From Capnocytophaga catalasegens (GTDB lineage: Bacteria; Bacteroidota; Bacteroidia; Flavobacteriales; Flavobacteriaceae), in the NCBI RefSeq assembly GCF_026005215.1, contig NZ_BPMA01000007.1:1-64000 (forward strand): 64,000 nucleotides of DNA. Direction: 5' to 3'. The notes below the pieces were generated by a model. It made no database searches. It was not told where the DNA came from and saw only the letters and a program-made list of their open reading frames with translations. Position numbers and translations under genes: made by a program. Each line of letters opens with the position of its first letter. Position 1 is the stretch's first letter. Of the stretch, positions 47,161-56,085 are shown piece by piece.

Positions 47161-49425
47161 ATGAAAAAATATATTACATTTATTACCCTATTTTGTAGTG
47201 CTATTTTGTACGCACAGACCTTTGTACAAGGTAAAATTACTATTGACGAAAATGGACACGAAACGCCTGCTATTGGGGTTGAGGTATATTGGCAAGGAAC
47301 AGCTATCGGAACAACAACAGCCGAAAATGGACGTTTTATGATTCCATATAAACCAGAACAAAAAAAGCTGATAATTAGTTATTTAGGTTTCAAAACAGAG
47401 ACAATAATCATTAACGACCCTATGAAGTATATTACCATAACTTTAGTAGAAGATGCAAATCAGTTAGATGGTGTTGAGGTTGTTCAAAAACGAAAATCTA
47501 CTGAAAAATTATATCATAAAACAGCTAATGTTATCAATATAAATAGCAGCGAGCTCTTAAAAGCAGCGTGTTGTAACCTTTCTGATAGTTTTGAAACCAA
47601 TACTTCGGTTGATGTTAGTGTTTCCGATGCTTTGACAGGAACAAAACAAATTAAAATGTTAGGACTTTCAAGTCCGTATTTGCTTATGACACAAGAGAAT
47701 ATCCCCTCCATACGTGGAGCTTCGCAAGTATATGGAATGACTTTTGTTCCTGGAACTTGGGTGGAAGGAATTCAAATAATAAAAGGAGCTGGAAGCGTTA
47801 TTAACGGGTACGAAAGTATTGCAGGACAAATAAATACTGAATTGGTAAAACCACCTACGGATAAGCCTTTTTTCTTAAATTTGTATGGCTCTAACGAAGG
47901 TCGATTAGAATTGAATACACATCTGAATGGGCAAGTTGCAGAACATTGGCATTCAGGATTTTATCTGCACGGCAACCATCAAAATATGCGTTCGGATATG
48001 AATTATGATGGTTTTTTAGATATGCCTTTGGGACATCAATTCAATGTGATGAATAGATGGCAGTACACTAACAGTGAAACGGGTTGGGAATCGAAACTTT
48101 TGTTCCATTTTTTCACTGATGAGCGTACCACAGGAGAAAAAAATTTCCGTACAGAATTATATAGCCCAACGTATAATATTTGGGGGAGCAATATCAAAAC
48201 AAATCAATTCAATGTAGCTGCCAAAACGGGTTATGTATGGAAAGATTTGGGATTTCAAAGCATTGGTTTTCAGGGAGCTTATAAGTATTATGACCAAGTT
48301 TCATACTTTGGACGAAGTCAGTATGATATTCGCCAACATAGTGGATATTTCAACGTTATTTTTAGCTCAATTATCAGCAATACACTTAACAAATTTTCAA
48401 CAGGAATTACAACAACTTTTGACGGATATGATGAGTTTGTTAATGTAAATGCTACTCCAACAAACTATGACCGAAATGATTATGGAGTAGGAACATTCTT
48501 TGAATATGCGTATGATAATACGACCAATTTTAGCTTTACAGCAGGGCTTCGAGCTGATTACCACAACCGATTAGGATTTTTTGTTACACCTCGATTACAT
48601 ATGCGTTATATGCCTTGGAACAAAGGAGTATTGCGATTTTCCGTAGGACAAGGAAGACGTGTTGCTAATATTTTTGCTGAAAATCAGAAGTTTTTTTCAT
48701 CGGCTCGTAAGGTAAACTTGATGAATCAAAGTGGGAAAACCTACGGATTAAATCCTGAAAAAGCGTGGAATTACGGAGTTTCATTTTTACAAGGATTTAA
48801 ATTGGCAGAGCGCGAAGGTGATATTTCGGTCGATTTCTATCGAACAGATTTTCAAAATCAGGTAGTGGTCGATTGGGAAAATCCTCGTTTGGTTTCTTTT
48901 TACAATTTGGAAGGGAAAAGTTATGCCAATAGCCTACAAGCCGAAATAAATTACCAGATATTGAAAGGTTTGAACCTGAAAGTAGCTTACAAATATTACG
49001 ATGTTAAAACTGATTATACATCAGGCAAAAAGGCACAACCACTACAAGCAAAACACCGATTTTTTGCTAATTTAGCTTATGATACACCTATCAAACAAGG
49101 TCGCCAATGGCGTTTTGATTACACCTTTAATCGAGTAGGAGAACAGCGATTGCCTTCAACAGCAACCAATCCGCAAGCGTATCGTCTTTCGGATTATACT
49201 AAGCCTTATAACGTAATGAATGCGCAGATAACACGTGCTTTTTCAGACAATTTTGAAATTTACTTAGGAGGTGAAAATTTGACTAATTATAAACAAAAAA
49301 ATGCTATTTTGGCAAGTGATGACCCTTTTGGTGCATATTTTGATACTTCAATGGTTTATGCTCCTGTTTTTGGACGAATGATTTATGCAGGATTGCGTTT
49401 TCACTTGACATTTAATAAGAAATAA
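47161..49425 (+). CDS. TonB-dependent receptor, probably metal-related
   Basis: A 754-aa outer-membrane receptor. After a signal peptide (MKKYITFITLFCSAILYA) comes a carboxypeptidase-like beta-sandwich (residues about 20-115), a plug domain (about 120-250) and a barrel ending in GRMIYAGLRFHLTFNK. The plug has the sequence LKAACCNLSDSFETN with two adjacent cysteines and later SIAGQINTEL, as in Bacteroidetes receptors next to copper or heavy-metal genes. With the Cys-rich HYC_CC_PP-type protein upstream, metal uptake or sensing is a reasonable inference; the ligand is not proven. The ATG at 47161 starts the signal peptide. Confidence 0.88.
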   Translation: MKKYITFITLFCSAILYAQTFVQGKITIDENGHETPAIGVEVYWQGTAIGTTTAENGRFMIPYKPEQKKLIISYLGFKTETIIINDPMKYITITLVEDANQLDGVEVVQKRKSTEKLYHKTANVININSSELLKAACCNLSDSFETNTSVDVSVSDALTGTKQIKMLGLSSPYLLMTQENIPSIRGASQVYGMTFVPGTWVEGIQIIKGAGSVINGYESIAGQINTELVKPPTDKPFFLNLYGSNEGRLELNTHLNGQVAEHWHSGFYLHGNHQNMRSDMNYDGFLDMPLGHQFNVMNRWQYTNSETGWESKLLFHFFTDERTTGEKNFRTELYSPTYNIWGSNIKTNQFNVAAKTGYVWKDLGFQSIGFQGAYKYYDQVSYFGRSQYDIRQHSGYFNVIFSSIISNTLNKFSTGITTTFDGYDEFVNVNATPTNYDRNDYGVGTFFEYAYDNTTNFSFTAGLRADYHNRLGFFVTPRLHMRYMPWNKGVLRFSVGQGRRVANIFAENQKFFSSARKVNLMNQSGKTYGLNPEKAWNYGVSFLQGFKLAEREGDISVDFYRTDFQNQVVVDWENPRLVSFYNLEGKSYANSLQAEINYQILKGLNLKVAYKYYDVKTDYTSGKKAQPLQAKHRFFANLAYDTPIKQGRQWRFDYTFNRVGEQRLPSTATNPQAYRLSDYTKPYNVMNAQITRAFSDNFEIYLGGENLTNYKQKNAILASDDPFGAYFDTSMVYAPVFGRMIYAGLRFHLTFNKK

Positions 49426-49456
49426 AGGTACTATCATAATAATTTTTTGCTTTTAA

Positions 49457-49490
49457 AATCCCTGTGAATTTAATATCGCAGGGATTTTTT
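49457..49490 (+). terminator. terminator after the TonB receptor gene
   Basis: AAATCCCTG (49457-49464 approx.) pairs with CAGGGATTT (49479-49487) and is followed by a T run, 30 bases past the stop codon. Confidence 0.85.
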
Positions 49491-49507
49491 ATTTAAAATA
49501 AGGGCTT

Positions 49508-49722
49508 ATGCCCAATTTGAGTGGAATTATACAAATGTACAACACAGGTATGCCTCGACCCAAACCTACTGAAAAACAGAAAGATGACCCGCTTTTTCCT
49601 ACAACCGATTTTTACTTAAACCACTAAACCTTTCCAAAGAAGAAATAAAAGCCTTGGAAGCCTTTTTGCTAACACTCTCTTCACCTATGTATAGAGAGAG
49701 AATACCTAAGTTACCAGAATAA
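49508..49722 (+). pseudogene. C-terminal remnant of a cytochrome c peroxidase
   Basis: The plus strand reads PNLSGIIQMYNTGMPRPKPT and on to about 49615, then in a shifted frame LKPLNLSKEEIKALEAFLLT to a stop at 49722. The LKPLNLSKEEIKALEAFLLTLSS part is like the end of di-haem cytochrome c peroxidases. The haem-binding CxxCH motifs, which would be upstream, are absent, and the frame is broken. It is what remains after a deletion that ended next to the receptor terminator. Confidence 0.6.
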
Positions 49723-49751
49723 TTTAGTAAAATTCTATCAAAAAAACAAAA

Positions 49752-50423
49752 CTAATTTCTCCCCTCCACAACAAGTACAATTTCTCCTTTGGGCAGATTT
49801 TTCTCATAGTGCAAAAGTAGTTCGCTAAGTGTTCCTCGCCGTGTTTCTTCGTGTATTTTGGTAAGTTCTCGTGAGAGGCTTGCTCTGCGTTCTGCTCCAA
49901 AATTTGATATAAAATCTTGTAACGTTTTTACAAGTTTGTACGGCGATACGTAGAAAATCATAGTGCGACTTTCTTGACTGAGCATTTGTAGACGTGTTTG
50001 TCGTCCTTTTTTGTCAGGCAAAAATCCTTCAAAAACAAATCGGTCGTTAGGAAGACCACTATTTACAAGCGCTGGAACAAAAGCGGTTGCTCCAGGTAGG
50101 CACTCTATTTCAATTCCTTGTCCAATGCAAGCGCGGATCAGTAAAAACCCTGGGTCAGAAATGGCAGGCGTACCTGCATCAGTTATTAGTGCTATGTTTT
50201 CTCCATTTTTGATACGTTGAACAATCGCTTCCAGCGTTTTATGTTCGTTGTGCATATGATGCGATTGCATTGGTGTTTTTATATCAAAATGGCGTAATAG
50301 CTTGGCACTAGTTCGTGTATCTTCTGCCAAGATAATATCCACATTGGTCAGTATTTGTAAGGCTCGCAATGTTATATCGTTCAAGTTACCGATAGGTGTA
50401 GGTATCAGGTATAATTTTGCCAT
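49752..50423 (-). CDS. rsmI: 16S rRNA C1402 2'-O-methyltransferase
   Basis: Methylates the ribose of C1402 in the decoding site of 16S rRNA. The 223-aa protein belongs to the tetrapyrrole-methylase fold: [53 protein letters not shown] and FVFEGFLPDKKGRQTRL are all family signatures. The ATG shares one base with the preceding stop codon (TAATG), so the two genes are coupled. Confidence 0.95.
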   Translation of the reverse strand: MAKLYLIPTPIGNLNDITLRALQILTNVDIILAEDTRTSAKLLRHFDIKTPMQSHHMHNEHKTLEAIVQRIKNGENIALITDAGTPAISDPGFLLIRACIGQGIEIECLPGATAFVPALVNSGLPNDRFVFEGFLPDKKGRQTRLQMLSQESRTMIFYVSPYKLVKTLQDFISNFGAERRASLSRELTKIHEETRRGTLSELLLHYEKNLPKGEIVLVVEGRN

Positions 50424-51079
50424 TAGCTGAATCTTTTACTTACAACTTCTACAAATCGTTCTTCATACTCTTCTTTGCCAATCCAATTATTGAAAACAGG
50501 TTTTATTTTTTGTTGAATAAAACGAATAGCTTCTTGTTCTGAATTTAAGTTGTTGAGTGCGTTAATCGCTTCGGAAAAATCACGTTCATTGCCTTCAAAC
50601 AAATGACTAATGAAAGCGATTCTATCATTGAGTCCGAACTGAATTGCTTTGTTTGAAACAATATCATTCAATGTTTTTTGATTAACTTCTTTCGATGGAT
50701 TTTTCTGTTCAAAAACAGGTTCTTTTGGGACATTTGCCAGAATATCTTCCAATGTAGGTTGTTGAGTTTTTTGAACAATGTCATTCACAGAAGGAAATAT
50801 TGGCTGAGAGCTTTCGGTTTTCTGTATTGTTTTTGGTTCTTGTAAAAACGAATTAGGTTGTCGATTAACCGCACCAAAGCCTTTTACTTCATTGGTTTTA
50901 GGAGAAATTATATTTGCTTCTGTCTTCTTAGGATGATTGATTGTTAGGTATTCTAATATAACAGCTCGTTCATACAAAAGGCGAGCTTCTTGTTGTAAGG
51001 TGCTCACATTCAGTTGATTTGCATTTCGGATAATTTTTTCTGCCAAAGCAAGAAGTTCTTGTTGTACAATTTCTTTCAT
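50423..51079 (-). CDS. uncharacterised protein, probable cytosolic
   Basis: A 218-aa protein without signal peptide or membrane helix. An N-terminal helical region (about 1-55) is joined by a low-complexity, Gln/Pro/Lys-rich linker (about 60-135) to a C-terminal helical domain (about 140-218; [29 protein letters not shown]). I think this is a conserved flavobacterial family, but I cannot name it. It comes first in a two-gene unit with rsmI. Confidence 0.7.
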   Translation of the reverse strand: MKEIVQQELLALAEKIIRNANQLNVSTLQQEARLLYERAVILEYLTINHPKKTEANIISPKTNEVKGFGAVNRQPNSFLQEPKTIQKTESSQPIFPSVNDIVQKTQQPTLEDILANVPKEPVFEQKNPSKEVNQKTLNDIVSNKAIQFGLNDRIAFISHLFEGNERDFSEAINALNNLNSEQEAIRFIQQKIKPVFNNWIGKEEYEERFVEVVSKRFS

Positions 51080-51102
51080 AAATGGTTTTATTTTAAATAG
51101 TA

Positions 51103-51133
51103 TTGAATATTCGTTTTATTTTAATTATCTTTG
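51103..51133 (+). promoter_or_regulatory. tdk promoter
   Basis: TTG (51103-51105), 20 bases, then TATCTTTG (51126-51133). The tdk ATG follows 20 bases after the -7 box. Confidence 0.65.
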
Positions 51134-51152
51134 TCCTCTCAAATTTTTGAAA

Positions 51153-51740
51153 ATGTTTCTTGAAAATCCCGTTAATCATAAAGAACAATTTGGCTGGATA
51201 GAAGTTATTTGTGGCTCTATGTTTTCAGGCAAAACCGAAGAACTTATTCGTCGTTTGCGTCGCGCTCAGTTTGCTAAACAGCGTATAGAAATTTTTAAAC
51301 CTTCGGTAGATACACGTTATCATGACCAAAACGTGGTTTCTCACAATGCCAATGAGATACGCTCTACGCCTGTCCCTGCCGCTGCAAATATACGAATTTT
51401 AGCAGATGGTTGTGATGTTGTAGGGATTGATGAAGCACAATTTTTTGATGATGAAATTGTTTCGGTATGTAACGACTTGGCTAACAATGGAATACGAGTT
51501 ATTGTTGCAGGATTAGATATGGATTTTCAAGGGAAACCTTTTGGACCGATGCCTGCTCTTATGGCTACTGCCGAATATGTAACCAAAGTACATGCCGTTT
51601 GTACGCGTACAGGCAATTTGGCACATTACAGCTATCGAAAAAACGATGATGAAAAACAACTTCTGGTAGGTGAACACGATGATTATGAGCCTCTTAGTCG
51701 TGCAGCTTATTTTAAAGCAATTCAAAAGAAAAAATTTTAA
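51153..51740 (+). CDS. tdk: thymidine kinase
   Basis: Phosphorylates thymidine to dTMP in the salvage pathway. The 195-aa type II enzyme has the P-loop [19 protein letters not shown] (residues about 20-38), the IDEAQFF motif with the catalytic Glu near 95, and the lasso region with [15 protein letters not shown]. The ATG at 51153 is chosen; the TTG six bases upstream is not needed. Confidence 0.95.
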   Translation: MFLENPVNHKEQFGWIEVICGSMFSGKTEELIRRLRRAQFAKQRIEIFKPSVDTRYHDQNVVSHNANEIRSTPVPAAANIRILADGCDVVGIDEAQFFDDEIVSVCNDLANNGIRVIVAGLDMDFQGKPFGPMPALMATAEYVTKVHAVCTRTGNLAHYSYRKNDDEKQLLVGEHDDYEPLSRAAYFKAIQKKKF

Positions 51741-51810
51741 TATATTTTTTAATTTCATAAAAAATGTTGTATGTTTGCAAAATAAAATCATTCTAAAATT
51801 TTAATATATT

Positions 51811-52131
51811 ATGGATACAAATTCTGTACAAAATTTCTCACATGAGCAATCTCGCAATGTAGGAGTGCCTCCTAAGTCTTGGTTGGTAGAGTCTATTTTA
51901 GCAACCATTTTTTGTTGCTTGCCTTTCGGTATTGTTGGAATTATTAACGCAACAAAAGTGGAAAAAGCGTTTTATGCAGGCGATATTGAAGGAGCAAACA
52001 ACGCTTCTAAAAATGCCAAAAAATGGACAATCATAGCAGCCATAAGTGGAGTTGTTTTTTATGTTATTACCATTGTATTATATGTCCTAATTATAGCAGC
52101 AGCTATTGCTAATGGGGTTTATGATTTTTAG
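51811..52131 (+). CDS. CD225/dispanin-family membrane protein
   Basis: A 106-aa protein with a polar N-terminus, a re-entrant-type hydrophobic segment (SWLVESILATIFCCLPFGIVGIINATKVEKAFYAGD, the CD225 signature) and a C-terminal transmembrane helix. The family includes eukaryotic IFITM proteins; the bacterial function is unknown. A TATGTTTG -7 element at 51770-51777 lies 33 bases upstream. The end overlaps the DUF2752 gene. Confidence 0.9.
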   Translation: MDTNSVQNFSHEQSRNVGVPPKSWLVESILATIFCCLPFGIVGIINATKVEKAFYAGDIEGANNASKNAKKWTIIAAISGVVFYVITIVLYVLIIAAAIANGVYDF

Positions 52132-52504
52132 AAAATTTTTTATCTGGGGGAGTGTTTTGATGTTGGCATCAATTATTATTTTCCTGTATAAGAATTATAA
52201 TCCCTTAGATAGTATTCTTTTTCCAAAATGTCCTTTCAAAACAGCAACAGGATTATTGTGTCCAGGGTGTGGTTCTCAAAGAGCTATCCACAATGTGCTG
52301 AATATGAATATTTTAGGAGCAATAAAAGAAAATCTTCTTTTAGTTTTGGCTGTGCCTTATATTATACTGAATTTAGTATTTACCTCTATAAAACAACCTT
52401 CTGAAACGCAATTGAAATGGAGAAGACGCCTTTTTGGAGAAAAAGCCATTAGGATTGTTTTTAGCATCATCATTATTTATTGGGTTGGTAGAAATCTCGT
52501 TTAA
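52112..52504 (+). CDS. DUF2752 membrane protein
   Basis: A membrane protein of about 130 aa with the DUF2752 core KCPFKTATGLLCPGCGSQRA (two cysteine motifs, then Arg) and two or three hydrophobic helices. The start is ATG 52112 or 52121; both overlap the end of the dispanin gene, so the pair is translationally linked. Such DUF2752 genes are often next to dispanin or TM2 genes in Bacteroidetes. Function unknown. Confidence 0.82.
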   Translation: MGFMIFRKFFIWGSVLMLASIIIFLYKNYNPLDSILFPKCPFKTATGLLCPGCGSQRAIHNVLNMNILGAIKENLLLVLAVPYIILNLVFTSIKQPSETQLKWRRRLFGEKAIRIVFSIIIIYWVGRNLV

Positions 52505-52527
52505 TTTTGTTGTACAAATAAAAGTAT

Positions 52528-52562
52528 TTCCCATTGATAAAGGTCAAACTTGTCAATGGGAA
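52528..52562 (+). terminator. hairpin after the DUF2752 gene
   Basis: TTCCCATTGA (52528-52537) pairs with TCAATGGGAA (52553-52562), followed by TTTTG. It closes the dispanin/DUF2752 unit. Confidence 0.75.
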
Positions 52563-52696
52563 TTTTGTTTCTTTATCTTTTATGTGAAAATTATGAATGG
52601 TTAATTGCATTTAGTAAAAAATCTATGGTTATTTTAGATAAAATTGTATATGTATTATATTTTTAATAAACTTAAAAAATTTTATTTAAATTTATT

Positions 52697-52725
52697 TTGT
52701 AGTTATATAAATTATTATAACTTTG
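52697..52725 (+). promoter_or_regulatory. promoter of the SusC/SusD operon
   Basis: TTG (52697-52699) and TAACTTTG (52718-52725) are 18 bases apart, a near-consensus spacing. The transcript would start near 52732. Confidence 0.6.
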
Positions 52726-52890
52726 CACTACATAAGACATAAAGAAATATAAAACCTTTTCTAAAAAATCAAGATACTTAAAGAAATAGCATCTTTATTA
52801 TTTTACTTTCAAAATTAAATATTTTTATTAGAAAACTATATTTACAAAAAATATAAAAACCAAATATTAACCAAATAAAACAGAAGTAAA

Positions 52891-55800
52891 ATGATTAAAA
52901 AGTCTTTTTTCGCTCCTTTTTGGTATCAATTGATACTATGGAGTATGTTTTTACATCCTTTTGGAGTAGTTTTTTCTAAAAATACGGAGGGGGGTAAAAT
53001 TTATTCCTACAATTATCCTAATCAACAAAAAACTATTGAAGTAAAAGGAATTGTTAGTGATGAACAAGGTATTCCTGTTGCAGGAGCAAATATTCTTGTT
53101 AAAGGAGTGGCAGGGAAAGGTACGGCTACCGACTTAGAAGGAAATTATAAAATCAGTGTAGAAGAAGGAGCTGTTTTGGTATTTTCTTCATTGGGTTATC
53201 AAACAACCGAAGTTTCTGTAAGAGGTAAGAAAATTATCAACGTAGTTTTAAAAGAAGAAGCAGAACAATTAACAGGAGTTGTTGTGACAGCCTTTGGAGG
53301 AGAGCAAAAGAAAACAAGTGTTGTAGGTTCGGTGCAGACAGTTGAAGTTTCTGATTTGAAAGTTCCTTCTTCAAATTTGTCAGCAAGTTTCGCTGGACGT
53401 ATGGCGGGAGTTATAGCATATCAGCGTACTGGGCAACCAGGAGCTGATGGAGCTGATTTTTACATTCGAGGGATTTCTACAATTAGTGGTGTAAGGTCTC
53501 CTCTTATTATTGTAGATGGTATAGAGGTATCACAAGGGGATTTAAATGCTATTGACCCCGAGGTAATTGAAAGTTTTTCTGTTTTGAAAGACGCAACAGC
53601 TACAGCTCTTTACGGAACACGTGGCGCTAATGGGGTCATGATCGTTACTACCAAATCGGGGCAAAATTTAGAAAAGCCAAAAATTAACATTCGTATCGAA
53701 ACGAATGTTTCTCAACCTACAAAAATTCCAAAATTTGTTGACGGCGCCAGATATATGCGTTTGTATAATGAAGCCGTTGATAACTTATCTTCAGGAATAA
53801 TTCCATATTCACAAGAGCAAATAATGGGTACAGAACAAGGACTAAATCCTTATGTTTATCCAAATGTAAATTGGTATAAAGAACTTTTTACCAATACTTC
53901 ATACGCGCGGAAAATAAATTTTAATGTACGGGGAGGAACTAAAAGAGTCGATTACTTTTTAAATGCTTCTATGAATAGTGAAAGTGGTATGATTCGTGGT
54001 TTAGCACGTAATTATGGTCGTTCTTATGATAACAACATCAATATAAATCGATATAATTTTCATAATAATATCAATGCCCGCTTAACAGATATCACACGTA
54101 TAACATTGCGATTGAATGCTCAACTCAATGACCGAAGACAACCTAATGTGAAAATGGATGAACTTTTTGGTTTTGCAATGAATACAAATCCAGTTGATTA
54201 TCCTATCATATATCCATCTGATGGTGTAACTTTACACGATAAATGGGGTGCTTATTATGGTCTGAATACATCGGCTTATAATCCTGTGGCACGTTTAGTT
54301 AGCGGATACAATGATGCTTTTGAAAGCACGGTTATTGCGAGTTTAGAATTTGACCAAAAATTAAATTTTTTGTTAGAAGGTTTAAAATTTAATGCTTTGG
54401 CATCTTTTAAAAATTATTCTTCGACAGAGAATCATCGTAACGCTCCTTACAATACATATTCATTGGAGAGATATAATAGAAATCCTGACGGAACCTATAC
54501 ACTTTATCCTAAACTAAATGGTACAGAAGTAGTTCCTACATTAGAAACTACAAGTTATAGCGGAGGCGACAGAAAAGTCTATATACAAACAGCATTACAC
54601 TACGATGCGACTTTTGCAGGAATACACGCTCTTAATGCGATGTTTGTATATAACCAAACTGATTATAACATAAATAACACACACCATAAAGAAGCGTACA
54701 ATCGTATGATTAACGCACTACCGAAACGTAAGCAAGGTATATCAGCTCGTTTATCATATGCATATGATAATCGCTATTTGTTTGAAGTAAATGCAGGATA
54801 TAATGGTTCTGAAAATTTTGCTAAAGGAAATCGATTTGGTTTCTTCCCTTCCATAGCGGTTGGATATTCTATTAGTAATGAGAAATTTTTTGAACCTTTG
54901 AAAAACATTGTTCAAGATTTGAAATTCAGAGCATCTTGGGGATTAGTAGGTAATGACCAAATAGGTAGTGAGCGCTTTATTTACTTACCAAGCATCAACT
55001 TGCAAGGAAGAGGTTATACTACTGGGTTAAACCAAAATTATAGCCTAAGTGGTCCTGTTTATAACCGATTTGCTAATTATGACCTTACTTGGGAAGTAGG
55101 TGAGAAAATTAATATCGGATTTAATGCCGATTTACTCAAAGGGCTGCATATTACTTTTGATGTATTCAAAGAACATAGAACAAATATCTTTCAACAAAGA
55201 TACACTATCCCTAATTACTTAGGAACTGGTAATAGTAAAGTGTTTGCCAATTCTGCAGCTGTAGAAAATAAAGGATTTGATTTTGATGTTTCTTATGAAA
55301 AACAAATGAACAAAGACTTTTGGTTCTCTGTCAAAGGAACATTTACATATGCTCGAAACAAAATTTTAAAATATGATGAACCCGAAGGGCAAGATTATCC
55401 TAATTTGATAAATGTTGGTAGCAGATTAGAGCTATGGCAAGGATATTTAGCAGAAGGATTTTTTATTGACCAAGCAGAAATTGATGCACGTTCTAAACAA
55501 AAAATTAGTGGTAATGTAGCTCCTGGAGACATTAAATACAAAGATATACCCAATAAAAATGGTATTACCGACGGACAAATTGATAAAAATGACCAAGTGT
55601 GGCTTGGAAATCCTAAAACACCCGAAATAGTTTACGGATTAGGATTTAATATTAAATATAAACGATGGGATTGTGGAGTACTTTTTCAAGGAGTTGCTAA
55701 TACATCTTTGATGATGCAAGACTTTCACCCATTTGGTACAAATACACGCAGAAATGTATTAGAATGGGTTGCTGACTCGCATTGGAGCAAAGAAAATCAA

Positions 55801-56073
55801 AATATTTATGCAGATTATCCGCGACTTACCAAAGATTCTCACCAAAATAACACCGTTAATTCTTCTTTTTGGTTACGCGATGCTTCTTTTTTAAAACTTA
55901 AAAATGCTGAAATTGGTTATACACTCAATAAATTGAGAATTTATATGAGTGGATACAATCTTCTTACGTTTTCTAAATTCAAACATTGGGATCCCGAAAT
56001 GGGTAGTGGTAGCGGATTGAAATATCCAACCCAACGTGTATTTAATTTAGGAGTTCAACTTAATATTAACTAA
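52891..56073 (+). CDS. SusC/RagA-family TonB-linked outer-membrane transporter
   Basis: A 1060-aa barrel that imports glycan or peptide fragments. An N-terminal signal region is followed by a carboxypeptidase-like domain (VKGIVSDEQGIPVAGANILVKG, about 50-125), a plug (about 130-250, with SGVRSPLIIVDGIEVSQGDLN and ALYGTRGANGVMIVTTKSG) and a barrel to the C-terminus (RVFNLGVQLNIN). It opens a four-gene locus with SusD (12-base gap), a discoidin lipoprotein and an M60-like peptidase, which suggests that its cargo derives from host glycoproteins. No sigma/anti-sigma or hybrid two-component regulator lies next to it. Confidence 0.96.
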   Translation: MIKKSFFAPFWYQLILWSMFLHPFGVVFSKNTEGGKIYSYNYPNQQKTIEVKGIVSDEQGIPVAGANILVKGVAGKGTATDLEGNYKISVEEGAVLVFSSLGYQTTEVSVRGKKIINVVLKEEAEQLTGVVVTAFGGEQKKTSVVGSVQTVEVSDLKVPSSNLSASFAGRMAGVIAYQRTGQPGADGADFYIRGISTISGVRSPLIIVDGIEVSQGDLNAIDPEVIESFSVLKDATATALYGTRGANGVMIVTTKSGQNLEKPKINIRIETNVSQPTKIPKFVDGARYMRLYNEAVDNLSSGIIPYSQEQIMGTEQGLNPYVYPNVNWYKELFTNTSYARKINFNVRGGTKRVDYFLNASMNSESGMIRGLARNYGRSYDNNININRYNFHNNINARLTDITRITLRLNAQLNDRRQPNVKMDELFGFAMNTNPVDYPIIYPSDGVTLHDKWGAYYGLNTSAYNPVARLVSGYNDAFESTVIASLEFDQKLNFLLEGLKFNALASFKNYSSTENHRNAPYNTYSLERYNRNPDGTYTLYPKLNGTEVVPTLETTSYSGGDRKVYIQTALHYDATFAGIHALNAMFVYNQTDYNINNTHHKEAYNRMINALPKRKQGISARLSYAYDNRYLFEVNAGYNGSENFAKGNRFGFFPSIAVGYSISNEKFFEPLKNIVQDLKFRASWGLVGNDQIGSERFIYLPSINLQGRGYTTGLNQNYSLSGPVYNRFANYDLTWEVGEKINIGFNADLLKGLHITFDVFKEHRTNIFQQRYTIPNYLGTGNSKVFANSAAVENKGFDFDVSYEKQMNKDFWFSVKGTFTYARNKILKYDEPEGQDYPNLINVGSRLELWQGYLAEGFFIDQAEIDARSKQKISGNVAPGDIKYKDIPNKNGITDGQIDKNDQVWLGNPKTPEIVYGLGFNIKYKRWDCGVLFQGVANTSLMMQDFHPFGTNTRRNVLEWVADSHWSKENQNIYADYPRLTKDSHQNNTVNSSFWLRDASFLKLKNAEIGYTLNKLRIYMSGYNLLTFSKFKHWDPEMGSGSGLKYPTQRVFNLGVQLNIN

Positions 56074-56085
56074 AATATATAGATT

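Larger units (their letters stand above)
52505..52890. other. intergenic region upstream of the SusC operon
   Basis: Holds a terminator at 52528-52562 and a promoter at 52697-52725, followed by an untranslated leader of about 160 bases that is extremely AT-rich. No gene is seen. Confidence 0.6.
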
